Origin: Mycobacterium simiae
GTDB lineage: Bacteria > Actinomycetota > Actinomycetes > Mycobacteriales > Mycobacteriaceae
NCBI RefSeq assembly: GCF_008370645.1
Contig: NZ_VTZN01000019.1
Coordinates: 1 to 46,730 of the forward strand
Length of the DNA: 46,730 nt
Direction of reading: 5' to 3'
Each line of letters begins with the position of its first letter. Positions within the stretch are counted from its first letter, which is position 1. Made by a program: the position numbers and the translations under genes. The notes under the pieces were generated by a model that was given only the letters and a program-made list of their open reading frames with translations, was not told the origin of the DNA and did no database searches. Shown here in pieces: positions 17,843 to 27,377 of the stretch.

Positions 17843-19072
17843 GTGACTGTGTTCTCGGCACTGTTGCTGGCCGGGGTCTTGTCCGCGCTAGCGCTGGCCG
17901 TAGGTGTTGCGGCGGGAATCCGGCTGTCGCAGCGGTTGGCGTCGCGTCGTCGCCAGCGAGCGGCCGCCGAGTGGACCGGGATCACCGTTGCGCAGATGCT
18001 GCAACGAATCGTTGCTCTGATGCCGATGGGTGCGGCTGTGGTGGACGCTCATCGCGACGTCGTTTACCTTAACGATCAGGCCAAGGACCTCGGTCTGGTG
18101 CGAGACCGGCAGCTCGACGACCACGCCTGGAGGGCCGCACAGCGGGCCCTGAACGGGGAAGATGTCGAGTTTGATCTATCACCGGCCAAGCGTGTCCCCG
18201 GCAGATCTGGGCTGTCGTCGGTGCATGGGTACGCCCGGCGGCTAAGCGAGGAAGACCGGCGATTCGTCGTGGTCTTCGCCCATGACCAGTCTGACCACGC
18301 GCGCATGGAGGCGACCAGGCGCGACTTTGTAGCCAACGTCAGCCACGAGCTCAAGACCCCGGTCGGCGCCATGGCGTTACTTGCCGAAGCCCTGCTCGCA
18401 TCACCCGATGATCCCGACACCGTGCGGCGGTTCGCCGAAAAGGTACTCATTGAGGCGAATCGACTCGGGGATATGGTTGCCGAGCTGATCGAGCTGTCCC
18501 GGCTGCAGGGCGCCGAGCGCTTGCACAACGTCACCGACGTGGACGTCGATACCATTGTGTCCGAAGCCATCTCGCGCCACAAAGTGGCCGCTGACAATGC
18601 CGACATCGAGGTTCGCACCGATGCGCCCAGCGGTTTGCGGGTGCTGGGTGACCAAACTCTGTTGGTGACCGCGCTGGCTAACCTCGTTTCCAATGCGATT
18701 GCGTATTCGCCGCCAGGCTCGCTGGTGTCGATCAGCCGCCGCCGCCGCGGTGACAATATCGAGATCGCTGTCACCGACCGCGGCATCGGTATCGCGCTGG
18801 AGGACCAGGAGCGAGTCTTCGAGCGGTTCTTCCGGGGTGACAAGGCTCGCTCGAGAGCTACCGGCGGCAGTGGGCTGGGGCTGGCCATCGTCAAGCATGT
18901 CGCGGCTAACCACAACGGCAGCATCGGCGTATGGAGCAAGCCTGGCACCGGCTCCACCTTCACGCTAGCTATTCCCGCGGCGGAACCGGCTGATGGCGAA
19001 CTATCGGCCCACTTGCGGGGGCACGAATCGTGGTCCAACAGGTCACAACGAGAGGAAGAGCTAAGTCGATGA
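17843..19072 (+). CDS. senX3: Sensor histidine kinase SenX3
   Basis: Phosphate-responsive sensor kinase of 409 residues. An N-terminal membrane helix (about 5-27) is followed by a basic stretch, a PAS-like domain (about 45-150), the phosphoacceptor site [16 protein letters not shown] (His about 168) and an ATPase domain with the N box [16 protein letters not shown] and [12 protein letters not shown]. It phosphorylates RegX3. GTG at 17843 gives the known [11 protein letters not shown] start with AGGA upstream; a TTG two codons earlier is also in frame. The stop overlaps the MIRU-encoded small frame. Confidence 0.95.
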   Translation: MTVFSALLLAGVLSALALAVGVAAGIRLSQRLASRRRQRAAAEWTGITVAQMLQRIVALMPMGAAVVDAHRDVVYLNDQAKDLGLVRDRQLDDHAWRAAQRALNGEDVEFDLSPAKRVPGRSGLSSVHGYARRLSEEDRRFVVVFAHDQSDHARMEATRRDFVANVSHELKTPVGAMALLAEALLASPDDPDTVRRFAEKVLIEANRLGDMVAELIELSRLQGAERLHNVTDVDVDTIVSEAISRHKVAADNADIEVRTDAPSGLRVLGDQTLLVTALANLVSNAIAYSPPGSLVSISRRRRGDNIEIAVTDRGIGIALEDQERVFERFFRGDKARSRATGGSGLGLAIVKHVAANHNGSIGVWSKPGTGSTFTLAIPAAEPADGELSAHLRGHESWSNRSQREEELSR

Positions 19073-19149
19073 CCCGCGCCAACGACGATGCAGTGGGGGT
19101 ACACCCGCTTGCTGGGGACGCAGCGATGAGGGAAAGTGGCGCCGATGAC
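19067..19149 (+). repeat. Single MIRU-like unit between senX3 and regX3
   Basis: CGATGAC at 19067-19073 recurs at 19143-19149, bounding a 76-base unit. Inside are GACCCGCGCC, ACGACGATGCAG, CACCCGCTTGC, GCAGCGATGAGG and AGTGGCGCCGATGAC, which match the mycobacterial interspersed repetitive unit known at this locus in M. tuberculosis. Only one copy is present. The unit supplies both the senX3 stop and the regX3 start region. Confidence 0.75.
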
Positions 19150-19152
19150 TAG
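19069..19152 (+). CDS. Small ORF within the MIRU-like unit
   Basis: An uninterrupted 27-codon frame starts with an ATG overlapping the senX3 stop (ATGA) and ends at a TAG that overlaps the first codons of regX3 (ATG at 19145). It begins [10 protein letters not shown] and ends ESGADD. MIRU units are known to carry such frames with coupled starts and stops. It could keep ribosomes moving from senX3 to regX3. Whether a stable peptide is made is unknown. Confidence 0.4.
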   Translation: MTRANDDAVGVHPLAGDAAMRESGADD

Positions 19153-19828
19153 CGTGCTGATCGTAGAAGACGAGGAGTCATTGGCCGATCCGCTGGCGTT
19201 TCTGCTTCGCAAGGAGGGCTTTGACGCCACCGTGGTGACCGATGGTCCCGCTGCGCTGGCCGAGTTTGACCGGTCCGGCGCCGACATTGTGCTGCTCGAT
19301 TTGATGCTCCCGGGAATGTCGGGCACCGACGTGTGCAAGCAGTTACGCGCGCGGTCCAGCGTACCGGTGATCATGGTGACCGCCCGGGACAGCGAGATCG
19401 ACAAGGTGGTCGGGCTGGAGCTGGGCGCCGACGATTACGTGACCAAACCGTACTCCGCACGCGAATTGATCGCCCGGATCCGCGCGGTACTGCGCCGCGG
19501 CGGCGACGACGACGCCGAAGTCAGCGACAACGTGCTGGAGTCCGGGCCGGTGCGGATGGACGTCGAACGCCACGTCGTGTCGGTGAACGGTGTCGCTATC
19601 ACGTTGCCGCTCAAAGAGTTCGACCTGCTGGAATACCTGATGCGCAACAGCGGGCGGGTGCTGACCCGAGGGCAGCTGATCGATCGGGTTTGGGGCGCGG
19701 ACTACGTCGGAGACACCAAGACGCTCGACGTCCACGTCAAGCGGCTGCGGTCCAAGATCGAGGCCGACCCAGCCAACCCGGTGCACCTGGTGACGGTGCG
19801 GGGACTGGGCTACAAGCTAGAGGGCTAG
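19145..19828 (+). CDS. regX3: Response regulator RegX3
   Basis: OmpR/PhoB-family regulator of phosphate starvation, type VII secretion and respiration genes in mycobacteria. The 227-residue protein has a receiver domain with acidic pair EDEE, phosphoacceptor D52 in LLDLMLPGMSG and K101 in DDYVTKPYSARE. The winged-helix domain includes LPLKEFDLLEYLMRNSGRVLTR and DVHVKRLRSKIE. The ATG within the repeat gives [11 protein letters not shown] as in the orthologue. Its last 92 bases overlap a convergent hypothetical frame. Confidence 0.96.
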   Translation: MTSVLIVEDEESLADPLAFLLRKEGFDATVVTDGPAALAEFDRSGADIVLLDLMLPGMSGTDVCKQLRARSSVPVIMVTARDSEIDKVVGLELGADDYVTKPYSARELIARIRAVLRRGGDDDAEVSDNVLESGPVRMDVERHVVSVNGVAITLPLKEFDLLEYLMRNSGRVLTRGQLIDRVWGADYVGDTKTLDVHVKRLRSKIEADPANPVHLVTVRGLGYKLEG

Positions 19829-20399
19829 CCCTGCGCGCGCTGGCGCCAATATAGGTCGTCATCAAGTCAATATCGGTGGCGACACACCATTGTCGATCGC
19901 TTGCCCACCATAAGTTTGCGGTACGACCCGGTATTCCGAACGGTCGGGCCGCATCGTCAATTGACCCGGCTATCACTTCCATTGGGCGCTGCGGTAATTC
20001 GATTAGTTCCGCATTTTCTGGGCGCATCCCGCCGTACCCGTACCACAGGGCGTACAGCACCCGCTCGGTGTTCGAACATTGCCTCAGCACGCGACTGAGC
20101 TCCGCCGTGGTGGGCATCGGAAGCCGACCGGTGTCTGGCTGACGATCCCAAAGGCCAGGCTGACATGGTAAGGCCCAAGAGCCGACCAGAGATCCCCATT
20201 CCATGGCCGGGTGCGCTATGCGGTTGTTGGCCTGCGCCACCGCATGCCAGGAAACAGGGTCATACGGCTCGGGCATATCTATGCGATACGCCGGGTGAAA
20301 CACTCGCGCGTAGGCTTCGAATACCGGAGCCACACAAGAAGCGACGTCATATTCAAAGGGGTGAATGGCGTCGATGATCCATTGGTGGGAAGAATTCAC
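19737..20399 (-). CDS. Conserved-looking hypothetical protein, probably 3'-truncated
   Basis: A 220-residue frame of unknown function. The first 185 residues look like a genuine soluble protein with many aromatic residues: AVAQANNRIAHPAMEWGS, RVLYALWYGYGG and NLWWASDRQWCVATDIDL. After TTYIGASARR the composition turns to Ser/Pro/Arg and the frame runs 92 bases into the antisense of regX3, so the natural C-terminus appears lost. The GTG start overlaps the stop of the GMC oxidoreductase (GTGA), making it the last gene of that operon. I recall no gene here in M. tuberculosis. Confidence 0.6.
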   Translation of the reverse strand: MNSSHQWIIDAIHPFEYDVASCVAPVFEAYARVFHPAYRIDMPEPYDPVSWHAVAQANNRIAHPAMEWGSLVGSWALPCQPGLWDRQPDTGRLPMPTTAELSRVLRQCSNTERVLYALWYGYGGMRPENAELIELPQRPMEVIAGSIDDAARPFGIPGRTANLWWASDRQWCVATDIDLMTTYIGASARRASPLACSPVPAPSPGAPGWLGRPRSWTAAA

Positions 20400-22273
20400 G
20401 GCGAGTGAGCACCAACAATCTCATCGGCTACGCCCAGCGCCAGCGCCATGATCGACACTTGCGGGTTGACTTCCGGGCAGCTGGGCAGGATTGACGCGTC
20501 GGCCACCCATACCCCGTCGATACCGCGGAGTCGGCCGGTCGCACCGACCGGACAAACCTGCGCGTCAGCGCCGGCGGCCGCGGTCCCGGTTGGATGAAAG
20601 GCGGCCAGGTGCAGGCTCCTCGGATCGCTGCGCTGCAGCACCTCCTGCAGTTCGGGCAGCGACGTCAGCGCCTTCGCACCCGGCAGACCGGTGAGTACCT
20701 CGGCCGCGCCGGCGGCAAAGAGCAGCTGACCGATGGCGTGCATGGCGACCCGCAACTTGGCGAGGTCGGCTTGGGCGATGTCGTAGCGCACCAACGCCTC
20801 GCCACCCAGCGACAGCACCGAGCCGGCGCCCCGATCGGCCACCATCGCACCGAACGTAGCGACCTGGGGCGCCCGGTCCAGCCAGCTGAGCAGCTCGCTG
20901 CCGTAGCCGGGGAACACCATTGAGCCCATGCCTGGCGGCGTGGCGGTCGCCTCGATCAGCACCCCGTCCGATTCGCGGAACTGGTGGACGGCGGCACTTT
21001 GCAGCACGCCACGCCAGGCATACACGTCGTCATCGAAGCGCCCGGCCAGCATCGTCGCCGGATGCAGTGCCAGGTTCCTGCCGAGCCGCGGGTGACCACC
21101 AAGACCGCTGCGCCGCAACAACATCGGTGTCTCGATAGCCCCGGCGGCGACGACGACGGTAGTCGCCAGCACGTCGACCGCGGTGCCGTCAGGTCGGCGC
21201 GCCCGTACCCCACGGGCGCGTCCGTGCTGGTGCAAGACCCGCTCGACGCGCGCCCGGGAGACGATCCGCGCGCCGGCCGCGCAGGCCTGGGGCAACGCGT
21301 TGAGGTGCACACCGAACTTGGCGTTGCGGGGGCAGCCGATTGCGCACTGGCAGCAGCCGGCACAGCCCGGTGCGTTGCGGGGGATGGGAGCGGCCTGCCA
21401 GCCTAGTGACGTGGCGGCGTCGAGCAACAGGTTGCCGTTGCGGCCCATGATGTCGAGCGGCACCGGCGCGACCTGCAGGGTGCGCTCTACGTCGGCGAGG
21501 TGGCCGGCCAGCCGGTCCGGGTCGGCCAAGCCGAGGCCGAACTGGTCGCGCCAGCGCCGTTGCACGGAAACCGGCGGACGGAAGCAGGTGCCGGAGTTGA
21601 CCACGGTGGTGCCACCGACAGCCCGGCCGATCGGCAGCACTACCGCCGGGCGCCCCAGGGCGACGGTGGCCCCAGCGCCGCGGTACAACCCGGCGTAGCG
21701 GTCGATTGGGTGGGTAGTGCGGAATTCCTCGACCGTCCAGCGCCGGCCTTCTTCGAGGACGACGACGTCCAAACCGGCCCGCGCCAAGGTACGGGCTGCC
21801 ATGGCGCCGCCGGCGCCGGAACCGACGATCACCGCGTCGGTAGTGAGGACCGAAGGGCTATCGGTGGAGGCGGCCACGTTCAGCTCCGCATCCGGGCGCG
21901 CCGGATCGTGCGCCTGGGCGCCGACCAATAGTTCCTGTGCGTAGGTGTCGGCGCCGTTGGCCAGCAACGCGACCGCCTTCACTCCTTCGACCGCGGCGCC
22001 GAGATCAGGATTGATTGCCGCGATGCGACGCAATACCTGTGCGCGTTCGCCCGGGCCGAGCCGCGACAGCGATCGACCCGTGGCCAGGTAGCTCGACGCC
22101 GCCAGCGCCATCAGGCCGGCCCGCAGTGCCAGCCGGGAGGCGGCGGGCATGCGCGCCAGGTACCGTTCGACGCGCTCGACGAACTGGGCGGGCGGCGGGC
22201 CGCCGTGCTCCTCGGGTAACAAAGCGCTACCGAAAGCGGCTAACGCCGACCGGGCGGGTCGGACGGGTCTCAT
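20396..22273 (-). CDS. GMC-family FAD oxidoreductase (Rv0492c-like)
   Basis: A 625-residue flavoprotein. After a helical N-terminal region (about 1-145) comes the FAD motif DAVIVGSGAGGAMAARTL (about 146-163), GRAVGGTTVVNSGTCFR and a cysteine cluster CAGCCQCAIGCPRNAK that may bind metal. The C-terminal GMC domain has HLAAFHPTGTAAAG, carrying the likely catalytic histidine. The substrate is unknown; related enzymes oxidise alcohols or sterols. The ATG overlaps the preceding small gene by ATGA, which selects this start over a frame open 45 codons earlier. Confidence 0.87.
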   Translation of the reverse strand: MRPVRPARSALAAFGSALLPEEHGGPPPAQFVERVERYLARMPAASRLALRAGLMALAASSYLATGRSLSRLGPGERAQVLRRIAAINPDLGAAVEGVKAVALLANGADTYAQELLVGAQAHDPARPDAELNVAASTDSPSVLTTDAVIVGSGAGGAMAARTLARAGLDVVVLEEGRRWTVEEFRTTHPIDRYAGLYRGAGATVALGRPAVVLPIGRAVGGTTVVNSGTCFRPPVSVQRRWRDQFGLGLADPDRLAGHLADVERTLQVAPVPLDIMGRNGNLLLDAATSLGWQAAPIPRNAPGCAGCCQCAIGCPRNAKFGVHLNALPQACAAGARIVSRARVERVLHQHGRARGVRARRPDGTAVDVLATTVVVAAGAIETPMLLRRSGLGGHPRLGRNLALHPATMLAGRFDDDVYAWRGVLQSAAVHQFRESDGVLIEATATPPGMGSMVFPGYGSELLSWLDRAPQVATFGAMVADRGAGSVLSLGGEALVRYDIAQADLAKLRVAMHAIGQLLFAAGAAEVLTGLPGAKALTSLPELQEVLQRSDPRSLHLAAFHPTGTAAAGADAQVCPVGATGRLRGIDGVWVADASILPSCPEVNPQVSIMALALGVADEIVGAHSP

Positions 22274-22608
22274 GTCGATGCCAACCGGCGCCCAAGTCGC
22301 CGGCCGAGCTTGATGAAGAACGGATAGGTGGCGAAGATGCCGCCGGCCGCCGCGTGGGCTGGCCAATCGATCTTGGAGGTGTCCACGCCGAAGACGCCGC
22401 TGTTCCACATGAAGTCACGTCCGTTCTCGGCGCGGAACGGGCGCCACAAGAACCCCAGCCCCGGCACGTTGTTATAGAGCCCGAACGAGCCGGCGAAGAA
22501 GACCCCCAGCACGGCGGCCTCGGCGTAATCGCGACGATCTTCGGGCACCCGGCGTTCGATGAGTGCTCCGCAGACAAACAACAGTGGCGGGTCGAGCAAA
22601 AAACTCAT
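22270..22608 (-). CDS. Small membrane protein (Rv0492A-like)
   Basis: A 112-residue protein starting [20 protein letters not shown] with one hydrophobic N-terminal stretch, a second segment AAVLGVFFAGSFGLYNN, and a conserved tail GIFATYPFFIKLGRRLG. No recognised domain. It overlaps the gene before it and the GMC gene after it by four bases each, so all are likely translated as one unit. It may anchor or assist the oxidoreductase; this is inference from context. Confidence 0.8.
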   Translation of the reverse strand: MSFLLDPPLLFVCGALIERRVPEDRRDYAEAAVLGVFFAGSFGLYNNVPGLGFLWRPFRAENGRDFMWNSGVFGVDTSKIDWPAHAAAGGIFATYPFFIKLGRRLGRRLAST

Positions 22609-23567
22609 GACGACGTCCTTTCGTTGACGGCGGGTGCCTCGGTCCCACGCAAGCCGACTTCGGCGTGGCCGGTGCCCACCACCGACCAGCGCCGCTTGTC
22701 GATCTCGATGTAGATGTCGGCCTGCTCGGTGTTGGTGCACACTGCCTTGCCCCCGTCGGGATCGGTGTATTGCAGGCTCACGCACCGCTGCGGTGGCTGG
22801 TCGACCCGGATCAGCACGTCCCGGCCCCCGATGCGTCCCTCCAGCTGCCAGTGCCGTACGCCCAGCGTGGTCCGCATCCGCAGTGACGGCAGGATGCTTC
22901 GGGCGCTTGCGGGCCAATCCTTTCCGTCGATCCGGAAGCGAACGAAGGCGAGCGGCGCGAGCTTGCGCAATCCCGGCTTATGCGACACCGCGGTGACAGC
23001 TTCCAGCACGTCGCCGCCGCCCAGGTCGGCATGGATCCACCCCCAGCGCTTGGCGTTGCCGTGCCCGTAGATGTGCGCGACGGCGCCACCCCAGCCAGCA
23101 ACAGAGTGGGTGGTGTCGCCGACGGTCAGCGAGCCGGTGAAGTCGCCGGTGGGGGCGAGCACCACCTGGGCGCCCGGCAGCAGTTCGCGTTCCCACGCCA
23201 CTCGCGGAAACGTCCACAGCGGCGTCCCGGTATGTTTCCAGGACAGCTGCCAGGCCAAGGATCCCGCCCGCCCGCTCAGCTCCTCTAGGGCGACCCGAGC
23301 GCCCGCGGCGTCGAACCAGGCGGCGCCGAGCGCGGGCTCGGCGGCGACGGGTCCGAAACGCTCGGTGCGCGGCGGGTCGTCGGGGGGAAACCAGGTCGTC
23401 CACCCGTGCGCATAAGGCGGGTCACCGTTGCTGGGTGCCACGGTTTCGCAGTGCACCCATAGGCCGGCACGCGTCCGCGGATCCGACAGCGTGGCGTACC
23501 AGACTTCCAGGCGCCCGGCCTTGCCTCGCCAGCGCGGAGACGCCGCCGAGAGCAGCTCGTCATCCAC
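22605..23567 (-). CDS. Lipocalin/CrtC-like protein (Rv0493c-like)
   Basis: A 320-residue beta-rich protein with no signal peptide. Segments [20 protein letters not shown] and WLHADLG-like [16 protein letters not shown] recall the AttH/CrtC (carotenoid hydratase-like) lipocalin pair fold, but the resemblance is loose and function is unknown. The GTG at 23567 is favoured because GGAGGTGAG lies about 7 bases upstream; the frame also opens at GTG 23576, which would sit inside that ribosome site. First gene of the minus-strand operon and divergent from the FadR-type regulator. Confidence 0.75.
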   Translation of the reverse strand: MDDELLSAASPRWRGKAGRLEVWYATLSDPRTRAGLWVHCETVAPSNGDPPYAHGWTTWFPPDDPPRTERFGPVAAEPALGAAWFDAAGARVALEELSGRAGSLAWQLSWKHTGTPLWTFPRVAWERELLPGAQVVLAPTGDFTGSLTVGDTTHSVAGWGGAVAHIYGHGNAKRWGWIHADLGGGDVLEAVTAVSHKPGLRKLAPLAFVRFRIDGKDWPASARSILPSLRMRTTLGVRHWQLEGRIGGRDVLIRVDQPPQRCVSLQYTDPDGGKAVCTNTEQADIYIEIDKRRWSVVGTGHAEVGLRGTEAPAVNERTSS

Positions 23568-23623
23568 CTGCCTCACCTCCGGTTCTGCGTGTCCGCCCGC
23601 GCGTTGTCGCAGTATCCACTATA

Positions 23624-23636
23624 TTGGTTGAGCCAA
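23624..23636. promoter_or_regulatory. Candidate FadR-type operator
   Basis: TTGGTTGAGCCAA is an imperfect inverted repeat (TTGG..CCAA arms) directly at the start of the GntR/FadR gene and downstream of the AT-rich CACTATAT. FadR-subfamily regulators bind short palindromes of the form TGGTnnnACCA, and the M. tuberculosis orthologue is reported to be autoregulatory. The site would block its own transcript and possibly the divergent operon. Confidence 0.4.
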
Positions 23637-24370
23637 TGAACCAGTCAAGTATCTTGCAGCCGCCGGATCGTCAGCGGGTGGATGAGCAAATTGCGACGAC
23701 CATCGCCGACGCGATCCTTGATGGCGCCTTCCCGCCAGGCTCGGCGTTGCCGCCCGAACGTGAACTAGCGGAGCAGTTGGGGGTCAACAGGACGTCGCTG
23801 CGGCAGGCTTTGGCCAGGCTGCAGCAAATGGGTCTAATCGAGACCCGGCAGGGCAGCGGCAACGTCGTGCGTGACCCCGAGGGCCTTACCCATCCGGAGG
23901 TAGTCGAGGCGTTGGTGCGCAAACTCGGCCCGGACTTCCTGGTCGAGCTGTTGGAAGTCCGCGCGGCCTTGGGTCCGCTGCTTGGCCGCCTGGCAGCCGC
24001 CCGGTGCACGCTGGTGGATGCCGAGGCATTGGGCGCCGCGCTGGCAGCGGTGCGGGAAGCGGAGACCGCCGCAGCCCGCCAAGCAGCCGATCTTGCCTTT
24101 TTCCGGGTGCTGATTCGCAGCACACGTAACCGCGCGTTGGGTTTGCTGTATCGCTGGGTAGAACATGCCTTCGGCAGCCGCGAGCACGAACTCACTGGTG
24201 CCTATGACAAGGCCGAACCAGTGATTGCCGAGCTCGGGGCAATCAACGATGCTGTGCTTGCGCACGATGCAGCGGCGGCCGCTGCCACGGTCGAGGCATA
24301 CCTGGGCGCCAGCGCGTTGCGCATGGTGCAGGCATACACCGGCGCCCAGCGCGCGGCGGACTCGGGATAA
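23636..24370 (+). CDS. GntR-family FadR-type regulator (Rv0494-like)
   Basis: A 244-residue regulator. The N-terminal winged helix (about 15-75) contains [20 protein letters not shown] and [18 protein letters not shown]; the C-terminal helical FadR-type domain senses the ligand, probably fatty acyl-CoA. The M. tuberculosis orthologue is a starvation-inducible FadR-like regulator. The ATG gives [14 protein letters not shown]; an in-frame TTG four codons earlier (MVEP...) would match the published start and cannot be excluded. It is divergent from the Rv0493c-like operon, a plausible target. Confidence 0.88.
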   Translation: MNQSSILQPPDRQRVDEQIATTIADAILDGAFPPGSALPPERELAEQLGVNRTSLRQALARLQQMGLIETRQGSGNVVRDPEGLTHPEVVEALVRKLGPDFLVELLEVRAALGPLLGRLAAARCTLVDAEALGAALAAVREAETAAARQAADLAFFRVLIRSTRNRALGLLYRWVEHAFGSREHELTGAYDKAEPVIAELGAINDAVLAHDAAAAAATVEAYLGASALRMVQAYTGAQRAADSG

Positions 24371-24373
24371 CCG

Positions 24374-25168
24374 CTACCTGGCCGCGCCGGTCGCAGGGTG
24401 CACCGCGACGAGCCCTAACTGGCTGCGCCGCTTACATATTGCCGCAAGCGCTGCGTAGGCCTTGTCGCCGAGCAATTCGGTGAGCTCGTCGGCGAGGCTT
24501 TCCCAAAGCTGCTTGGCGCCAACATGGGCGGCCGGGTCGCCGGTGCAATACCAGTGCAGGTCGGAACCCCCGGAGCCCCAGCCCCGGCGATCGAATTCGG
24601 TAAGCGTGGTCTTGAGGATCTCAGTGCTGTCCGGCCGGGTCACCCACTCCTGGCTACGCCGGATGGGCAGTTGCCAGCACACATCAGGTTTCATCGTCAG
24701 CGGTGGCACACCCAGCTTGAGGGCTTTGCTGTGCAGCGCGCACCCGGCGCCGGCCGCGAACCCGGGACGGTTGAGGAAGATGCAAGCATCCTTGTGTTTG
24801 CGGGTGCGGTATTGGGGTTGGCCGTCGTGTTCGTCGAGCTCCAGGTACCCCTTACGGCGCAGGCCTTTGTCGCGGAACTGCCAGTCCTGGTCAGTCAGCT
24901 GATTGACTGCGTTGTCCAACCGGGCCCGGTCGTCGTCGTCGGACAGGAACGCGCCATGCGAGCAACACCCGTCGTGCGGGCGGCCGGCCACCGTGCCCCG
25001 GCAGGCTGGGGTGCCGAATACGCACGTCCACCGCGACAGCAGCCAGGTCAGGTCGGCCGCGATCAGGTGTTCGGGATTTCCCGGATCGTAGAACTCCACC
25101 CACTCGCGGGGGAAATCCAATTCGACCTCTTGTCCCGGCTGCACCGAACTCAGGCGCGAGTTTGCCAC
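24374..25168 (-). CDS. Cysteine-rich conserved protein (Rv0495c-like)
   Basis: A 264-residue soluble protein of unknown function. It carries many conserved cysteines and histidines: [38 protein letters not shown] and a late WYCTGDP. This spacing suggests a bound zinc or iron site, similar in style to UPF0153/zinc-iron chelating proteins. The GTG start ([12 protein letters not shown]) lacks an evident ribosome site. Its stop lies 3 bases from the end of the convergent FadR-type gene. Confidence 0.85.
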   Translation of the reverse strand: MANSRLSSVQPGQEVELDFPREWVEFYDPGNPEHLIAADLTWLLSRWTCVFGTPACRGTVAGRPHDGCCSHGAFLSDDDDRARLDNAVNQLTDQDWQFRDKGLRRKGYLELDEHDGQPQYRTRKHKDACIFLNRPGFAAGAGCALHSKALKLGVPPLTMKPDVCWQLPIRRSQEWVTRPDSTEILKTTLTEFDRRGWGSGGSDLHWYCTGDPAAHVGAKQLWESLADELTELLGDKAYAALAAICKRRSQLGLVAVHPATGAAR

Positions 25169-25284
25169 GGTTGCAACGTTAGTCCACGATTCCGGTCGGG
25201 CGAGCTGACCGCGTGCGAGGGTTTCCCCGAGCTGGTCAGCGGGTCGATCGGCGGGTCCCGGCGCGCCCCGACTAGGTTGATTTC

Positions 25285-26319
25285 GTGCGATTAGGCGTGC
25301 TGGACGTGGGTAGCAACACGGTCCATCTGCTGGTGGTTGATGCTCACCGTGGTGGGCACCCCACCCCGATGAGTTCGACGAAGGCGACCCTGCGGCTGGC
25401 CGAAGCTACCGACAGCTCGGGCAAGATCACCAAGCGCGGCGCCGACAAGCTGGTGTCCACCATCGACGAGTTCGCCAAGATCGCCGTGAGCTCCGGCTGC
25501 GCTGAATTGATGGCCTTCGCGACGTCCGCCGTCCGGGACGCCGAGAACTCCGAAGATGTGCTGACCCAGGTACGCAAAGAGACCGGTGTCGAGTTGCAGG
25601 TTCTGGGCGGGGTCGACGAGTCGCGGCTAACCTTTCTGGCGGTGCGGCGGTGGTATGGGTGGAGCGCCGGGCGCATCATCAACCTCGATATCGGTGGCGG
25701 TTCGCTGGAATTGTCCAGCGGCGTGGACGAGGATCCTGAGGTCGCGTTGTCGCTGCCATTGGGAGCAGGCCGGTTGTCCCGCGAATGGTTACCCGACGAC
25801 CCGCCCGGCCGCCGGCGGGTGGCGATGCTGCGCGACTGGCTGGACGCCGAGCTGGCTGATGCCAGCGTGGTCATGCTAGAGGCCGGGAGCCCCGACCTTG
25901 CGGTAGCAACGTCGAAGACATTTCGCTCGCTGGCGCGGCTCACCGGAGCGGCGCCGTCCGCGGCTGGGCCACGCATGCGACGGACGCTGACCGCCAACGG
26001 CCTCAGGCAACTCATATCTTTCATCTCTAGGATGACCACCGCTGACCGTGCGGAACTGGAAGGAGTCAGCGCCGAGCGGGCGCCGCAGATCGTGGCGGGG
26101 GCTCTGGTCGCAGAAGCAAGCATGCGAGCGCTGTCAATAGAAGCGGTGGATATCTGCCCGTGGGCGCTGCGTGAAGGTGTGATCTTGCGCCGACTCGACA
26201 GCGAAGCCGACGGAGCCGCCTTCATGGAAACTTCGCCGGTCGCGACGTCGGTGCGCGATGCTAGAGGTCAGGTAACAGATCGGAACGCTGCAAACCGATC
26301 GAGAGGCAACAAAGCATGA
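25285..26319 (+). CDS. ppx1: Exopolyphosphatase Ppx1
   Basis: Member of the Ppx/GppA family of the ASKHA ATPase superfamily; M. tuberculosis Ppx1 hydrolyses short-chain polyphosphate. The 344-residue protein has the phosphate-1 motif [15 protein letters not shown], the Walker-like [11 protein letters not shown] and [11 protein letters not shown]. It lacks the C-terminal HD-type domain of longer paralogues. The GTG start sits 6 bases after TAGGTT, suggesting a leaderless mRNA. It overlaps the next gene by ATGA. Confidence 0.92.
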   Translation: MRLGVLDVGSNTVHLLVVDAHRGGHPTPMSSTKATLRLAEATDSSGKITKRGADKLVSTIDEFAKIAVSSGCAELMAFATSAVRDAENSEDVLTQVRKETGVELQVLGGVDESRLTFLAVRRWYGWSAGRIINLDIGGGSLELSSGVDEDPEVALSLPLGAGRLSREWLPDDPPGRRRVAMLRDWLDAELADASVVMLEAGSPDLAVATSKTFRSLARLTGAAPSAAGPRMRRTLTANGLRQLISFISRMTTADRAELEGVSAERAPQIVAGALVAEASMRALSIEAVDICPWALREGVILRRLDSEADGAAFMETSPVATSVRDARGQVTDRNAANRSRGNKA

Positions 26320-27362
26320 CTGGATCAGACTCCGAAACGGAGGAAACCAGGCAGATCTCGGTGGCCGAACTGCTGGCCAGGAACGGCACCATCGGTGCGC
26401 CGTCCGTCACCCGGCGGCGCCATCGTCGGCGTGGCGACAGCGACTCGGTCACCGTCGCCGAGCTGACCGGTGAGATTCCCATCGTCCGTGACGTCCGTCC
26501 CGACGAGCGCCGAAAAAACGCCGAGCCTGCCACGCTTGCCGCCCCATCTGAACTGCCAACGCCGCCGGAGCCGAGCAACCGGCGAATCCCGGTAGCCGAC
26601 ACCGAACCGGCCGCTGACCGGTTCACCGGACCGGCCTCGGAACAGCCGGACAAGGCCAGATACTGGTCCGAGCCCGAACCGCGCTGGCCCAAATCTGAGC
26701 CGATCGCCCGACGGAAGTCGGGCCCGGAGCGCAGCGAATACCCACGGCCGCTGCGGCACACCGACGGCAGCGATACCGGGGGGCAGCTGCCCGGGGCCGA
26801 GGATATGAGTCCGGACCCGGTTGACCACTACGGCGGAACGGGCGATACGTCGGTGGACGCCTTGGACGCCTTGGACGCCTTGGACGCTGAGGTAGGCGAG
26901 GCGGATGCAGCCGCCGGGGATTCGGCTTATGTGCGTTCCTACCTGCAAGCCGCGGAAGGGACCCTTTTCGGCGGGCACTCTCTCGCTGATGAGGTGGCTC
27001 GGCGCGGTGATCCGGCACCGGCAGTCTTCGACCAAGACCAACGCGACACCGACGTGGCCGCAGCGGCTCGGGAGCCCCGCCGCGTGGCTGGCCTGTTGGC
27101 TGCCCTGTGGCGAGGCACGGTGGTTGCGCTGCAGTCCATCCTGGCCGTGGTCTTCGGCGCAGGGCTGTTCATCGCCTTCGACCAGCTGTGGCGCTGGAAC
27201 AGCATTGTGGCGTTGGTCCTGTCGGTGTTGGTGATCTTGGGCCTCGTGGTCGCGGTGCGGGTTGTCCGCAAGACGGAGGACATCGCCAGTACGCTGATCG
27301 CGGTTGCGGTTGGCGCACTGATCACCTGGGGGCCCCTGGTGCTATCACTGCAAACAGGCTAG
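26316..27362 (+). CDS. Membrane protein with long disordered N-terminus (Rv0497-like)
   Basis: A 348-residue protein. Residues 1 to about 255 are charged, proline-rich and probably disordered; the start [18 protein letters not shown] is conserved. Two to three membrane helices occupy the C-terminus (about 265-345: [42 protein letters not shown], and a last one). [12 protein letters not shown] tract comes from a 9-base tandem repeat. Function unknown; coupling to ppx1 by ATGA implies joint expression. Confidence 0.85.
   Translation: MTGSDSETEETRQISVAELLARNGTIGAPSVTRRRHRRRGDSDSVTVAELTGEIPIVRDVRPDERRKNAEPATLAAPSELPTPPEPSNRRIPVADTEPAADRFTGPASEQPDKARYWSEPEPRWPKSEPIARRKSGPERSEYPRPLRHTDGSDTGGQLPGAEDMSPDPVDHYGGTGDTSVDALDALDALDAEVGEADAAAGDSAYVRSYLQAAEGTLFGGHSLADEVARRGDPAPAVFDQDQRDTDVAAAAREPRRVAGLLAALWRGTVVALQSILAVVFGAGLFIAFDQLWRWNSIVALVLSVLVILGLVVAVRVVRKTEDIASTLIAVAVGALITWGPLVLSLQTG
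26853..26888 (+). repeat. Four 9-base tandem repeats in the Rv0497-like gene
   Basis: Four consecutive in-frame units of the form TTGGACGCC (first starts G, last ends T) encode the DALDALDA tract. Being a multiple of three, copy-number changes would alter protein length without frameshift. A possible strain-variable site. Confidence 0.8.
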
Positions 27363-27377
27363 GCGCACCGACAGACA

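Noticed and set aside
18076..19404. Minus-strand open frame of 442 codons antisense to senX3 and regX3
   Set aside because: It mirrors well-conserved coding sequence, is Ser/Arg-rich with no domain, and crosses two genes and a repeat; a typical high-GC antisense frame.
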